Assembly: GCF_014649695.1 (NCBI RefSeq)
Contig: NZ_BMTN01000007.1
Location: forward strand, 62,001-126,000
Reading direction: 5' to 3'
DNA: 64,000 bases
From: Streptomyces kurssanovii
Lineage (GTDB): Bacteria; Actinomycetota; Actinomycetes; Streptomycetales; Streptomycetaceae
This document shows, in pieces, positions 11,656-20,105 of this stretch. The translations under genes were made by a program, and so were the position numbers. Position 1 is the stretch's first letter. Each line of letters starts with the position of its first letter. The notes under the pieces are model-generated. The model made no database searches. It was not told where the DNA came from and was given only the letters and a program-made list of their open reading frames with translations.

Positions 11656-11697
11656 AGATTAGGGTGGTCTGGACCAATCGTCAATAGGTCCAGACCA
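11656..11697 (-). promoter_or_regulatory. chiC promoter with paired 12-bp chitinase repeats
   Basis: On the minus strand a -35 box TTGACG (11684-11679) and a -10 box TAATCT (11661-11656) are 17 bases apart. Two copies of the Streptomyces chitinase repeat flank the -35: TGGTCTGGACCT (11697-11686) and TGGTCCAGACCA (11676-11665). Such repeats are established regulatory sites of Streptomyces chitinase promoters. Their exact binder here (ChiR or another factor) is inferred. Confidence 0.9.
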
Positions 11698-11727
11698 AAG
11701 GTCCGCGCCCCGTCGTCCGGCTCCGAG

Positions 11728-12411
11728 TCAGACGCCCAACTCCTGTGCCAGGACGGCCGCTTGCACCCTGCTGCGCAGCTCCAGCTTCCCCAGCAACCTG
11801 CTGACGTGGGTCTTCGCCGTGGCCTCCGCCATCGACAGCCGCACCGCGATCTCCGCGTTCGACATGCCCTCACCGAGGCACGAGAGCACCTCCCGCTCCC
11901 GCCTCGTCAATGTGTCCAGCACCGCGGGGTCAGGCGCGTCCGCCGGCCGTACCGGCCCGGGCGCGGCGAACTCCGCGATCAGCCGCCGGGTGACCGCCGG
12001 CGCGATCATTCCCTCGCCGCGCGCCACGGTCCGCACCGCCTGGAGCAGATCGCCCGCCTCGGTGTTCTTCAGCAGAAAGCCGGCCGCCCCCGCCCGCAGC
12101 GCCCCGAAGACGTACTCGTCGAGATCGAACGTGGTCAGCACCAGCACATCGGCCAGTTTCTCCGCGACCACCTGCCGCGTCGCGGAGACCCCGTCCAGCC
12201 GGGGCATCTGCACATCCATCAGCACCACGTCCGGGCGCAGCTCGCGCGCGAGGCGCACCGCCTCCTCGCCGTCCGCGGCCTCCCCGGCCACCTCGATGTC
12301 CGGCGCGCTGCGCAGGATCAGGACGAGCCCCGCCCGTACCGCGCTCTGATCCTCCGCGACAAGGACCCGGATCGGGGCCCCGGTCCTCGAGTCGTCCGCC
12401 TGCGCCGTCAT
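11728..12411 (-). CDS. chiR: NarL/LuxR-family response regulator of chitinase expression
   Basis: Two-component response regulator, 227 aa. The receiver domain (about 14-130) has acidic pocket residues ED at 20-21 and the phospho-acceptor Asp66 in VLMDVQMP. A LuxR-type HTH (about 160-222, LTRREREVLSCLGEGMSNAEIA) follows. The ATG overlaps the stop of the sensor kinase gene (ATGA), giving coupled translation. The next gene downstream is chiC. In S. coelicolor the equivalent regulator ChiR activates chiC; that role is inferred here from synteny and the promoter repeats. Confidence 0.9.
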   Translation of the reverse strand: MTAQADDSRTGAPIRVLVAEDQSAVRAGLVLILRSAPDIEVAGEAADGEEAVRLARELRPDVVLMDVQMPRLDGVSATRQVVAEKLADVLVLTTFDLDEYVFGALRAGAAGFLLKNTEAGDLLQAVRTVARGEGMIAPAVTRRLIAEFAAPGPVRPADAPDPAVLDTLTRREREVLSCLGEGMSNAEIAVRLSMAEATAKTHVSRLLGKLELRSRVQAAVLAQELGV

Positions 12412-13628
12412 GCCGATGGCTCCTTGTCATCCGTCACGGGCAGCACCGCCCGTACGCGCCAGATCTTGTCGGGCCCGCCGGCCGGGCCCTCCACCGGACC
12501 GGCCTCGAACGTCCCGTCGAGCAGCGCGACCCGTTCCTCCATTCCCACCAGGCCCGCACCGGAGCCGGGCGCCCGCGGTCCCGGCCGCCGCCCGAACGGG
12601 CTGGTCACGACCACCCGGAGCGCGTCGCCCGCCCCACCGGACACCTCGACACGCACCTCACCGGCCTCCGCGTGCTTGATGGCGTTGGTCAGCGACTCCT
12701 GGACGATGCGGTAGCCGGCGAGCTCCACGGGCGCCGGCAGCCGGGTGCCCTTCTCCCGGTCGTCACGGAGCACGAAACGCAGCCCGCTCTGCCGGCCGTT
12801 CGTCCTCGCCTGCTGCACCAGGGCGTCGAGTCCGGCCAGGGTGGGGGCGGCGGCCGGCTCCACGTCGCCGCTGCTGTCGCGCAGCAGTCCGATCAGCCGG
12901 CGCATCTCGGCCAGGCCCTCGACGCTGTTCTCGCGGATCACCGTCAGGGCCTGCTTGGTGGTCCCCTCGTCGTCGATGGAGAGTGCGGCGGTGGAGTGGA
13001 TCGCGATCGCGGAGAGGTGGTTGGCGACCATGTCGTGCAGCTCACGCGCCATGCGGGCGCGCTCGGCCGCGACGGCCTGGGTGCGGTCCATCTCGGCGAG
13101 CAGCGCGGTCTGTTCGGCCCGCAGCCGGGCGGCGTCAGCCGCGTCCCGGTGGTTGCGCACGATGGCGCCCGTGGCGGCGGGGCCGAACGCGACGAGCGCG
13201 GTGACCACGCCGATCAGCAGGGCGACGGGCTCCCGCAGCCAGGCCAGGAAGCCGAGCGTCACCGCGATCGTGACCAGCCCGGTGGTGACCGGGATGCGCC
13301 GGGCTGAGGCGGGGGTGCCGTAGACCACCGCCGCGTAGACCAGGTCCGCGAACATCAGGAGCGTCGCGATGCTGCCGGGGGTGAACGGGTCGACCAGGAC
13401 AGCGGCGGTGCCGGCGGCGAGGGCCGTGCGCGGCATGGTCCGCCGCAGCAGCTCCAACCCGGACAGCACGGCCAGGGGCACCAGCGTCACCCAGGACGGC
13501 AGCGGAGCCCGGTAGCCGTTCATGTGCAGTCCGAGTGACCACAGCAACAAGCCACCGAGCAGGCCGACGACCGCGATGAGCACGTCGTCGCGGTGGGGGC
13601 GGGGGAAGGTCACCCGTCCATCAAACAC
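12408..13628 (-). CDS. chiS: Membrane sensor histidine kinase of the chitinase system
   Basis: Sensor kinase of about 406 aa, partner of chiR. The N-terminal half has about five hydrophobic segments and no large extracellular domain. A HisKA_3 dimerisation helix follows with ERARMARELHDMVANHL (phospho-His about 198), then a HATPase domain (LTNAIKHAEAG, GSGAGLVGMEERV). The start is uncertain: GTG 13628 (FDGRVTFPRPHRDD) is used, with GTG 13613 as the alternative; neither has a strong ribosome-binding site. How chitin oligomers are sensed cannot be read from the sequence. Confidence 0.86.
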   Translation of the reverse strand: MFDGRVTFPRPHRDDVLIAVVGLLGGLLLWSLGLHMNGYRAPLPSWVTLVPLAVLSGLELLRRTMPRTALAAGTAAVLVDPFTPGSIATLLMFADLVYAAVVYGTPASARRIPVTTGLVTIAVTLGFLAWLREPVALLIGVVTALVAFGPAATGAIVRNHRDAADAARLRAEQTALLAEMDRTQAVAAERARMARELHDMVANHLSAIAIHSTAALSIDDEGTTKQALTVIRENSVEGLAEMRRLIGLLRDSSGDVEPAAAPTLAGLDALVQQARTNGRQSGLRFVLRDDREKGTRLPAPVELAGYRIVQESLTNAIKHAEAGEVRVEVSGGAGDALRVVVTSPFGRRPGPRAPGSGAGLVGMEERVALLDGTFEAGPVEGPAGGPDKIWRVRAVLPVTDDKEPSA

Positions 13629-13765
13629 GGCACCACCGCCCACGTGCCTCCGCGTACGGGGTGAGCCCTCGGTACATCGAAGGATGCAGTCGCAGTTCGT
13701 CACCGGCGACGACGAATCGGTGCCCGCCGGCGGCCACGCTGGGACCGTACGAAGGGAGAGCTGCC

Positions 13766-14338
13766 GTGATCGTCACGCTGATCGTGATCTGCGAGGTCGG
13801 CTTCTGGGTGCTGCTGGCCGCCGGACTGTCCGTCCGCTACCTGCTGAGGATGCCGCGCACCGGCGCCGCGCTGCTGCTGTGCGAACCACTGCTGGAGGTC
13901 CTGCTGCTGGTGGTGACCGCGATCGACCTGAAGAACGGCGCCGAGCCGGACTGGAAGCACGGCCTGGCCGCGCTCTACATCGGCTACACGGTCGGCCACG
14001 GCCACCGCACCGTCATGTGGCTCGACGGCCACGCCGCCCACCGCCTCGCCGGCGGGCCGCCGCCGCCGAAGCCGCCGTGCTACGGCATGGCCCGCGCCCG
14101 GTACGAGGGCAGGATCTGGCTGGGCACGGCGGTGGGCGCGATCGTCGCGACCGCGCTGCTCCAGATCGCGATCTGGTACGTCGGCGACGCCGGGCAGAGC
14201 GAGTCACTGCGCAGCTGGATGTACGGCGCCTGGCGCGCGGCGGGAATCCACGGCCTGATCGCGCTCACCTACGTGGTCTGGCCGAAGAAGGCCCCGGCGG
14301 AGGAAGAGGAACGCCAACCGGTCCGCGCCGAGCGTTAG
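13766..14338 (+). CDS. Conserved integral membrane protein
   Basis: Protein of 190 aa with about five hydrophobic segments and a short charged C-terminus. I do not recognise a functional family; homologues sit here in other Streptomyces. GTG 13766 is chosen because GAAGGGA lies eight bases upstream. The central loop contains a Pro-rich stretch (GGPPPPKPPCYGMARARYEGR). Its stop overlaps the stop of the convergent adenosyltransferase gene by four bases, so the two transcripts must read into each other. Confidence 0.8.
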   Translation: MIVTLIVICEVGFWVLLAAGLSVRYLLRMPRTGAALLLCEPLLEVLLLVVTAIDLKNGAEPDWKHGLAALYIGYTVGHGHRTVMWLDGHAAHRLAGGPPPPKPPCYGMARARYEGRIWLGTAVGAIVATALLQIAIWYVGDAGQSESLRSWMYGAWRAAGIHGLIALTYVVWPKKAPAEEEERQPVRAER

Positions 14339-14907
14339 CGCTCTCCGCCCGGCACCCACAGCACGTCTCCGACCTCCTTGTTCGCCACCCTGGCGAGAAT
14401 GAACAGGAGGTCGGAGAGACGGTTGAGGTACGTCGCCGTCAGCGCGTTCATCGTCTCGCCGTGCACCTCCATCGCCGCCCACGTCGAGCGCTCCGCCCGC
14501 CGTACGACCGTGCAGGCCTGGTGCAGCAGCGCCGCGCCCGGGGTGCCGCCGGGAAGGATGAAGCTGCGCAGCTTCTCCAGTTCCTCGAGGAAGCGGTCGC
14601 AGTCCGCCTCGAGCTTGTCGATGTACGACTGCTCCACCCGCAGCGGCGGGTACTTCGGATTCTCGACGACCGGCGTGGAGAGGTCCGCCCCCACGTCGAA
14701 GAGGTCGTTCTGGACCCGGACGAGGACCTTCACGACCTCCTCGTCCAGCTTCCCCAGGGCGACGGCCGTGCCGATGACCGCGTTGGCCTCGTTGGCGTCG
14801 GCGTACGCGGAGATGCGCAGATCGGTCTTGGCGGTGCGGCTCATGTCGCCGAGGGCGGTGGTGCCCTGGTCGCCGGTGCGGGTGTAGATGCGCGTCAGAT
14901 TGACCAT
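14335..14907 (-). CDS. ATP:cob(I)alamin adenosyltransferase, PduO type
   Basis: Enzyme (190 aa) that transfers adenosyl from ATP to cob(I)alamin, making the cofactor of methylmalonyl- and isobutyryl-CoA mutases. PduO-type signatures are the N-terminal ATP loop TRIYTRTGDQGTTALGD, the helix FILPGGTPGAALLHQACTVVRRAERS, and the C-terminal YLNRLSDLLFILARVAN. The length is typical. The ATG at 14907 is the only sensible start. It is functionally linked to icmA, meaB and mce elsewhere in the window. Confidence 0.93.
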   Translation of the reverse strand: MVNLTRIYTRTGDQGTTALGDMSRTAKTDLRISAYADANEANAVIGTAVALGKLDEEVVKVLVRVQNDLFDVGADLSTPVVENPKYPPLRVEQSYIDKLEADCDRFLEELEKLRSFILPGGTPGAALLHQACTVVRRAERSTWAAMEVHGETMNALTATYLNRLSDLLFILARVANKEVGDVLWVPGGER

Positions 14908-15152
14908 GTGGCCAGCCTAGTTAGGCGCCGGCCCGGCGGCAGACCCGTGTGCCCACCGTCACGGTCGGCGCCGCCCGGCCGACGGCAGGGAAGACGCCCT
15001 GGAGCGCGGTCCGCGAAGCACGAGGGGCCGTCCCGGTGTGATGTCCGTCATCTGAGACGTGACGCGCATCTCTTCACGGTCACAGGGCCCCCTCACGACC
15101 GCTAATCTCCGGCAGAGAGCGCACATGTAAACAGTCGTTAAGGAGTGCCGCA

Positions 15153-16001
15153 GTGGCCAGGAAGCTCGCCGTCATCGGTGCCGGACTCATGGGTTCCGGA
15201 ATCGCGCAGGTCTCTGCCCAGGCAGGCTGGGACGTCGTTCTGCGTGACGTCACCGACGAGGCACTGACCCGCGGCAGGGACGGCATCAAGGCGTCGTACG
15301 ACAAGTTCGTCTCCAAGGGCAAGCTCGAAGCGGCCGACGCCGACGCGGCGTTGGCGCGCATCACGACCACCACCGACCTCGACGCCGTCGCCGACGCGGA
15401 CATCGTCGTCGAGGCCGTGTTCGAGAAGCTCGAGGTCAAGCACGAGATCTTCCGTGCGCTCGACAAGCTCGTACGGGACGACGCGGTCCTCGCCTCCAAC
15501 ACCTCCGCCATCCCGATCACCAAGATCGCGGCAGTGACGGAGCGCCCGGAGCGCGTCGTCGGCGCCCACTTCTTCTCGCCCGTCCCGATGATGCAGCTGT
15601 GCGAGCTGGTGCGCGGCTACAAGACGAGCGACGAAACCCTCGCCACCACGCGCGAGTTCGCCGAGTCGGTCGGCAAGACCTGCATCGTCGTCAACCGCGA
15701 CGTCGCCGGCTTCGTCACCACCCGCCTCATCTCGGCGCTCGTCGTCGAGGCCGCGAAGCTGTACGAATCGGGCGTGGCGAGCGCCGAGGACATCGACATC
15801 GCCTGCAAGCTCGGCTTCGGACACGCCATGGGGCCGCTCGCCACCGCCGACCTGACCGGCGTCGACATCCTGCTCCACGCGACGAGCAACATCTACACCG
15901 AGTCGCAGGACGAGAAGTTCGCGCCGCCGGAGCTGATGCGCCGGATGGTGGACGCCGGTGACATCGGCCGCAAGAGCGGGCAGGGCTTCTACAAGCACTG
16001 A
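15153..16001 (+). CDS. 3-hydroxybutyryl-CoA dehydrogenase
   Basis: NAD(P)-dependent oxidoreductase of 282 aa that interconverts acetoacetyl-CoA and 3-hydroxybutyryl-CoA. It has an N-terminal Rossmann motif GAGLMGSGIAQ (about residues 9-19), the His of the catalytic dyad in VVGAHFFSPVPMM, the substrate-loop SNTSAIPI, the helical C-terminal domain (DVAGFVTTRL) and the closing motif GRKSGQGFY. The GTG start at 15153 has AAGGAG eight bases upstream. It is a stand-alone dehydrogenase (Hbd/PaaH type), not fused to a hydratase. With the thiolase at 32971 it could run the C2-to-C4 route that feeds IcmA. Confidence 0.95.
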   Translation: MARKLAVIGAGLMGSGIAQVSAQAGWDVVLRDVTDEALTRGRDGIKASYDKFVSKGKLEAADADAALARITTTTDLDAVADADIVVEAVFEKLEVKHEIFRALDKLVRDDAVLASNTSAIPITKIAAVTERPERVVGAHFFSPVPMMQLCELVRGYKTSDETLATTREFAESVGKTCIVVNRDVAGFVTTRLISALVVEAAKLYESGVASAEDIDIACKLGFGHAMGPLATADLTGVDILLHATSNIYTESQDEKFAPPELMRRMVDAGDIGRKSGQGFYKH

Positions 16002-16196
16002 CGTCGCCGCAGGCGTTATCGACCGGTTCGACATCACCCGGCGGGGTGAATTCGGTATCGGTTCGCTTACAAGTAGCAACCCCTGCGCCTATGCGGCAGT
16101 CAGTTGTTGCAGGACAGAGAAGAACCGAAGAACAGTCAGCCGCACAGTCGACACGGGGCCAGCACGGGGCACTGTAAGCACACTCGGGGAGCGCAT

Positions 16197-16520
16197 ATGC
16201 ACATCAGGGGCGACCACGCCGAGCTGGTCGTCGGGGGCCGCCTCGACGTCCGCAGCGCGGCGGACGCCCGTACGGTCCTGCACTCGGCCGTCGACGACGG
16301 AGCCGGCGACCTGGTGCTCGACCTGACCCACCTCGATTCCTGGGACGCCACCGGGCTCGGGGTCATCATGGGGGCGCACCGGCGGGCCGGCAGATGCGGC
16401 CGCCGGCTGGTGCTCCGCGGTGTGCCGCCGCAGATGCAGCGACTGCTCGTGGCGACACGGCTGCACCGCATCCTCGCCATCGAGGGCGGTCTCGCCGCGG
16501 AATCGCTTCCTCGGGTGTGA
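16197..16520 (+). CDS. STAS-domain anti-sigma factor antagonist
   Basis: Single STAS domain of 107 aa, like SpoIIAA/RsbV/BldG proteins that release sigma factors by binding a kinase anti-sigma factor. The phosphorylation-loop signature reads SWDATGLGVIMG, against the usual D-S-S/T-G-L-G, so the phospho-acceptor would be Thr rather than Ser. ATG 16197 has GGGGAG five to six bases upstream and starts the domain directly (MHIRGDHAELVVGGRLDV). No anti-sigma kinase gene is adjacent, so its partner is encoded elsewhere. Confidence 0.85.
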   Translation: MHIRGDHAELVVGGRLDVRSAADARTVLHSAVDDGAGDLVLDLTHLDSWDATGLGVIMGAHRRAGRCGRRLVLRGVPPQMQRLLVATRLHRILAIEGGLAAESLPRV

Positions 16521-16861
16521 TCCCCGCCGTCGACGGTGACCGGCGCGCGCCGGCCACGACGGCGGCGGCGGGGTGGGTGCGGGTACGGCGGCGCGGCCGC
16601 GCGGCCGGCCGTCCGACGGCCGGCGGTCATCGCCGCCACGGATGAATCGCCCCGTCATGTGTGACGGGGGCACGAACGGGGCGAGCGGCCCAATCCTCCT
16701 GAGACTGTGACGTCGGGGACGCACGGCACCCCGAAGGTTTCGCGATGCGCGGCGAACGTCTAGGGTTCGATCGCCTGCCCTTTCGACGGACCCCATGAGG
16801 CGGGCTCCGGACCGAGGCGACACGGCGTGCAGGAAGGCCGGGAGGCACCGCACGCGGCATG

Positions 16862-16889
16862 CGCCGCCAAGACAGTGATCTTGGCGGCG
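16862..16889 (+). promoter_or_regulatory. Hairpin in the leader of the P-loop membrane protein gene
   Basis: Perfect 11-bp stem CGCCGCCAAGA / TCTTGGCGGCG with a 6-base loop, 37 bases before the start codon. The rest of the 405-bp gap (16521-16925) shows no gene and no clear promoter. The hairpin may be a terminator for read-through or part of a 5' leader that modulates translation. Confidence 0.5.
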
Positions 16890-16925
16890 ACAAGGCCGGG
16901 CGAACCTGATCTGGGAGCTTTGACC

Positions 16926-19364
16926 ATGGACAACGACAGCTTCGGCGAGGGCGCCGGACCGGTGCGACCGCCGCGCGACGCCATCACGCCCGGACAGTCG
17001 ACGCCCACGCCCCGGCGCACGGTCCAGCTCGTCTCCGGCGACTTCCTGCTCACGATCAATCCGGTCGACGGCAGCGAGATCGAACCCTGCCCGCCCGGAG
17101 GGCCCGTCCTGGCCGACGGCCAAGGGGAAGAGCGGACCGGCCGGCCGACCCGCCGGAGCGCCGCGCAACGCGCCGAGCTCCTCCGCGCCGCGCAGCCGCC
17201 CGTGCCCCCCGGCCCCGCCGCTCCCCGCCCGCCGCTGCTGGAACGCGACGAGGAACTGGCGCGGCTCGTACGACTCCTCGGCAGCGGCCGGTCCGTCCGG
17301 CTGACCGGCCCGGCGGGATCCGGCCGCAGCTCCCTGCTCGACGCCGTCGCCGCGAAGTGCGGCGCCTTCGCGCCCGACGGGGTCGTACGGCTCAACGGCC
17401 ACCGCCGCACCCCCGCGGAGCTGCTCCAGGATCTCTTCACGGTCGTCTACGACTCGCCAGGACTGCGCCCCGACCGCAACGCGCTCGCCGGCTTCGTGCG
17501 CGACATCGGGGCCGTCGTCGTCCTGGACGACCTGGAGTTCGGCGGCGCGTCCCTCGACGAGCTTCTCGACGCCGCCCCGGAATGCGCGTTCCTCGTCGCT
17601 GCCACCCCGGACATCGCCGCGCCCGGCGCGGGCTCGCACCTCGAAGAGGTCTTCCTCAGCGGCCTCGGCCGCGCCGCAGCGCTCGAACTGCTGCGCAAGG
17701 CCGTGGACCGGCCGCTGACCGAGGAGGAGTCCAACTGGGCGGGCGACCTCTGGTTCGAGTCGGAGGGCCTGCCCCTGCGGTTCGTCCAGGCCGCCGCCCT
17801 GCTGCGCCAGTGCGACGAGCTTCGGGCCGACCCGGAGGCCTTCGAGGAGTTCGCTCCCTTCGCGGCCGCCGGCGGCAAGGACGTACCCCTGCCGTCGCTC
17901 GGCGAGGGTGCCGCGCCCGCCTCGCTGCTCGCCTCACGGCTCAGCGAGTCGGCCAGGCAGACCCTGCGCTTCGCGGTCGCCCTCGGCGGCGAGGTACCGC
18001 ACCAGGCCCACCTGCCGGCCCTCATCGGGGACACCCACGCCGACGCCGCCCTCGGCGAACTGATGAACTGTGGACTGCTCTCCCCGGCCGGCCCGCGCTA
18101 CCGGCTGGCGGCCGGTGTGCTCGCCCAGCTCCGCGAGAAGGGCTACGACGAGGACGCCGTCGGCCACGCACACACCGCTGCCCAGCACTACGCCTGGTGG
18201 GCCGGGCACCCCTCCGTCACCCCCGAGCGGGCCGTGGCCGAGGCGGACGCCGTGCTGGCCGCGCTGGGCGCCCTGGTGCCCGGCCGGGACGCCGGGCACC
18301 CCAGCACGGCCGTGCTGCTCGCCCGCAGCGCCGCGCCGGCGTTCGCCGCCGGACGGCAGTGGGTCGCATGGGAGAGGGTCCTGCGGATGGGCTCCGAGGC
18401 CGCCCGCATCGCCGGTGAGGTCGCGGAAGAGGCCTACTTCCACCATGAGTTGGGCGTCCTCGCGCTGTGCACCGGCAACGTGGACCGGGCCAGGGCCGAG
18501 CTCGAGGCGTCGATCGGCATGCGCGGCGCCCTCGCCGACAAGAGCGGCACCGTCGCCGGACGCCGGGCGCTCGCGCTCGTCGCCGACCGCGAGTCCGGGC
18601 CGGTGCCCGTGGCGCCCGCCGCCGCGGGCGAGGCGGGAACCGGGTCGCCCGCGAGGGGCGTGACCGGTTCGGCGCTGACGAAGCGGCTGCCGCGGCTCGG
18701 GTCCCAGGACCGCAGCGCCGCCGCCACGGTGGCGGGCCACCAGCAGGAGACCCCGGCGGGCGGCCCCGACCGCCCTGCCGGCCGGCGCGCGGCGATCCTC
18801 ATGGGCGCCCGCCGCAACCTCGTCGCCACGGGAGCGGGCGCGCTGCTCGCGGTGGTCCTCGGCACGGTGGTCACCCTGGGGATGACCTCCGACCAGGAGG
18901 AGCCGCCCGGGAGCGACGTACGCAACGGCCAGCCGGTGAACGAGGACGACGTCGACGACGACTGGACCGCGGAGGACCCGACGGCCGACGTCCCCGACGT
19001 CTCCGACGATCCGTCGGACGACAAGGACGACGCCAAGCCGACGGGGTCGTCCACGTCGGCCACGACGCCCGCGTCGACGGGCCGCCCGTCGGCACCGGGG
19101 GAGGCCCCGTCGCCGAGCTCGTCGCGGCCGGAGAGTCCTTCGGACACGCGACCGCCGTCGAGTCCGAAGCCGCCGTCGAGCCCCAAGCCTCCGACGGCCT
19201 CGAAGCCCCCCTCGCCTTCGACCTCGGAGCCGACGACCCCGCCCCCGTCTCCGTCGACCTCCGAAACGTCCACGGCCCCGGGCGGAAGCGCGTCCGCGAG
19301 CGAGCCGAGCGAAGCGACGATGACGAGCGGCGGGGCGGCTTCCGCGTCCCCGTCGATCATCTGA
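16926..19364 (+). CDS. Membrane-anchored P-loop (STAND-like) NTPase with Ser/Pro-rich tail
   Basis: Unusual 812-aa protein with no clear functional family. Residues 1-115 are Pro-rich and probably disordered. A P-loop NTPase domain follows: Walker A is GPAGSGRSS, with Arg134 in place of the usual Lys, and a Walker B-like strand reads GAVVVLDDLEF. The middle (about 300-580) is helical and resembles STAND or AAA sensor/helical-repeat regions. A single transmembrane segment lies at about 631-655 (NLVATGAGALLAVVLGTVVTL). The last 155 residues are acidic then Thr/Ser/Pro-rich with SSPKPP repeats, typical of a cell-wall-spanning extracytoplasmic tail. ATG 16926 has GGGAG upstream. The topology puts the NTPase inside and the tail outside. 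Function unknown. Confidence 0.85.
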   Translation: MDNDSFGEGAGPVRPPRDAITPGQSTPTPRRTVQLVSGDFLLTINPVDGSEIEPCPPGGPVLADGQGEERTGRPTRRSAAQRAELLRAAQPPVPPGPAAPRPPLLERDEELARLVRLLGSGRSVRLTGPAGSGRSSLLDAVAAKCGAFAPDGVVRLNGHRRTPAELLQDLFTVVYDSPGLRPDRNALAGFVRDIGAVVVLDDLEFGGASLDELLDAAPECAFLVAATPDIAAPGAGSHLEEVFLSGLGRAAALELLRKAVDRPLTEEESNWAGDLWFESEGLPLRFVQAAALLRQCDELRADPEAFEEFAPFAAAGGKDVPLPSLGEGAAPASLLASRLSESARQTLRFAVALGGEVPHQAHLPALIGDTHADAALGELMNCGLLSPAGPRYRLAAGVLAQLREKGYDEDAVGHAHTAAQHYAWWAGHPSVTPERAVAEADAVLAALGALVPGRDAGHPSTAVLLARSAAPAFAAGRQWVAWERVLRMGSEAARIAGEVAEEAYFHHELGVLALCTGNVDRARAELEASIGMRGALADKSGTVAGRRALALVADRESGPVPVAPAAAGEAGTGSPARGVTGSALTKRLPRLGSQDRSAAATVAGHQQETPAGGPDRPAGRRAAILMGARRNLVATGAGALLAVVLGTVVTLGMTSDQEEPPGSDVRNGQPVNEDDVDDDWTAEDPTADVPDVSDDPSDDKDDAKPTGSSTSATTPASTGRPSAPGEAPSPSSSRPESPSDTRPPSSPKPPSSPKPPTASKPPSPSTSEPTTPPPSPSTSETSTAPGGSASASEPSEATMTSGGAASASPSII

Positions 19365-20105
19365 CGCGGCACGGCGGCGCGGCGCGGGCGATTTCCCCCA
19401 CCCCGCCCCTCCCCCGAAACCCTGACGGGGCTGGGGGCTTCGCCCGAAACCCCCTGAACGGGGCCGGACTGCGCCGGGAAACGGGCCCGGGGCCTAAAAG
19501 CCCCTGACGGGGCTGGGCCTGACGCGGGCAAACGGGGCCGGGCTGCGCCCGACACGCCAACGGGACCGGTGCTGGGCCCCCGACCCCCTGTCGGGGGCCC
19601 GCGCTCGGAAGCGGGGCCGTGTTGCGCCCGAAACGGGCCCGGGGCCTGGAAGCCCCCTGACAGGGCCGGAGCCGGCCCGAAGCGGGGCCGGGCTGCGGCC
19701 GGAGTCCTGGCGGGACTGAGGCTGCGCCTGGAGACGGGCGCAGGGCCCCGAAGCCCGGGCCGGGCCGCCCGAAGCGGGGCCGGGCTGCGGCCCGAGATCC
19801 TGGCGGGGCCGGCTGCATGGTGGTGTGGGGCTGTCTTGCTGCGGCGCTCGGCCGCGGCCGGTTCCCGACAGGGCATCGCCTCACCCGATCCCGGGCGGCG
19901 TCCGCCCGCAGGAGGTGTCGGCGACTCGGGGTCCGGGACCGGCTCGTCACGGTGACCCGCCGACCTCGTCGCCGCCCGTGGCGGCGCGTTCCCCCGACGA
20001 CGCCCCGACCCGGCGTGGCGGGCCGGGGCGAACCCCGGCGCCGACTTGGTGGCCAGACGCGCCCGCGGCCCGCGAGGACAACGTGCCCGGCCCGGCCCGG
20101 GGTCG
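19365..20105. repeat. Gene-free region rich in degenerate GC repeats
   Basis: A 740-bp intergenic stretch without credible coding sequence. Many degenerate copies of a unit around CGGGGCCGGGCTGCGCCCGA occur, interspersed with CCTGACGGGGCTGG. The clearest pair is about 50 bp long at 19675-19725 and 19767-19816, sharing GCCCGAAGCGGGGCCGGGCT exactly and then diverging slightly. A sequence at 19392-19420 resembles the terminal arm of the element at 35394-35647. It separates the P-loop gene (+) from nucS (-). Confidence 0.7.
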
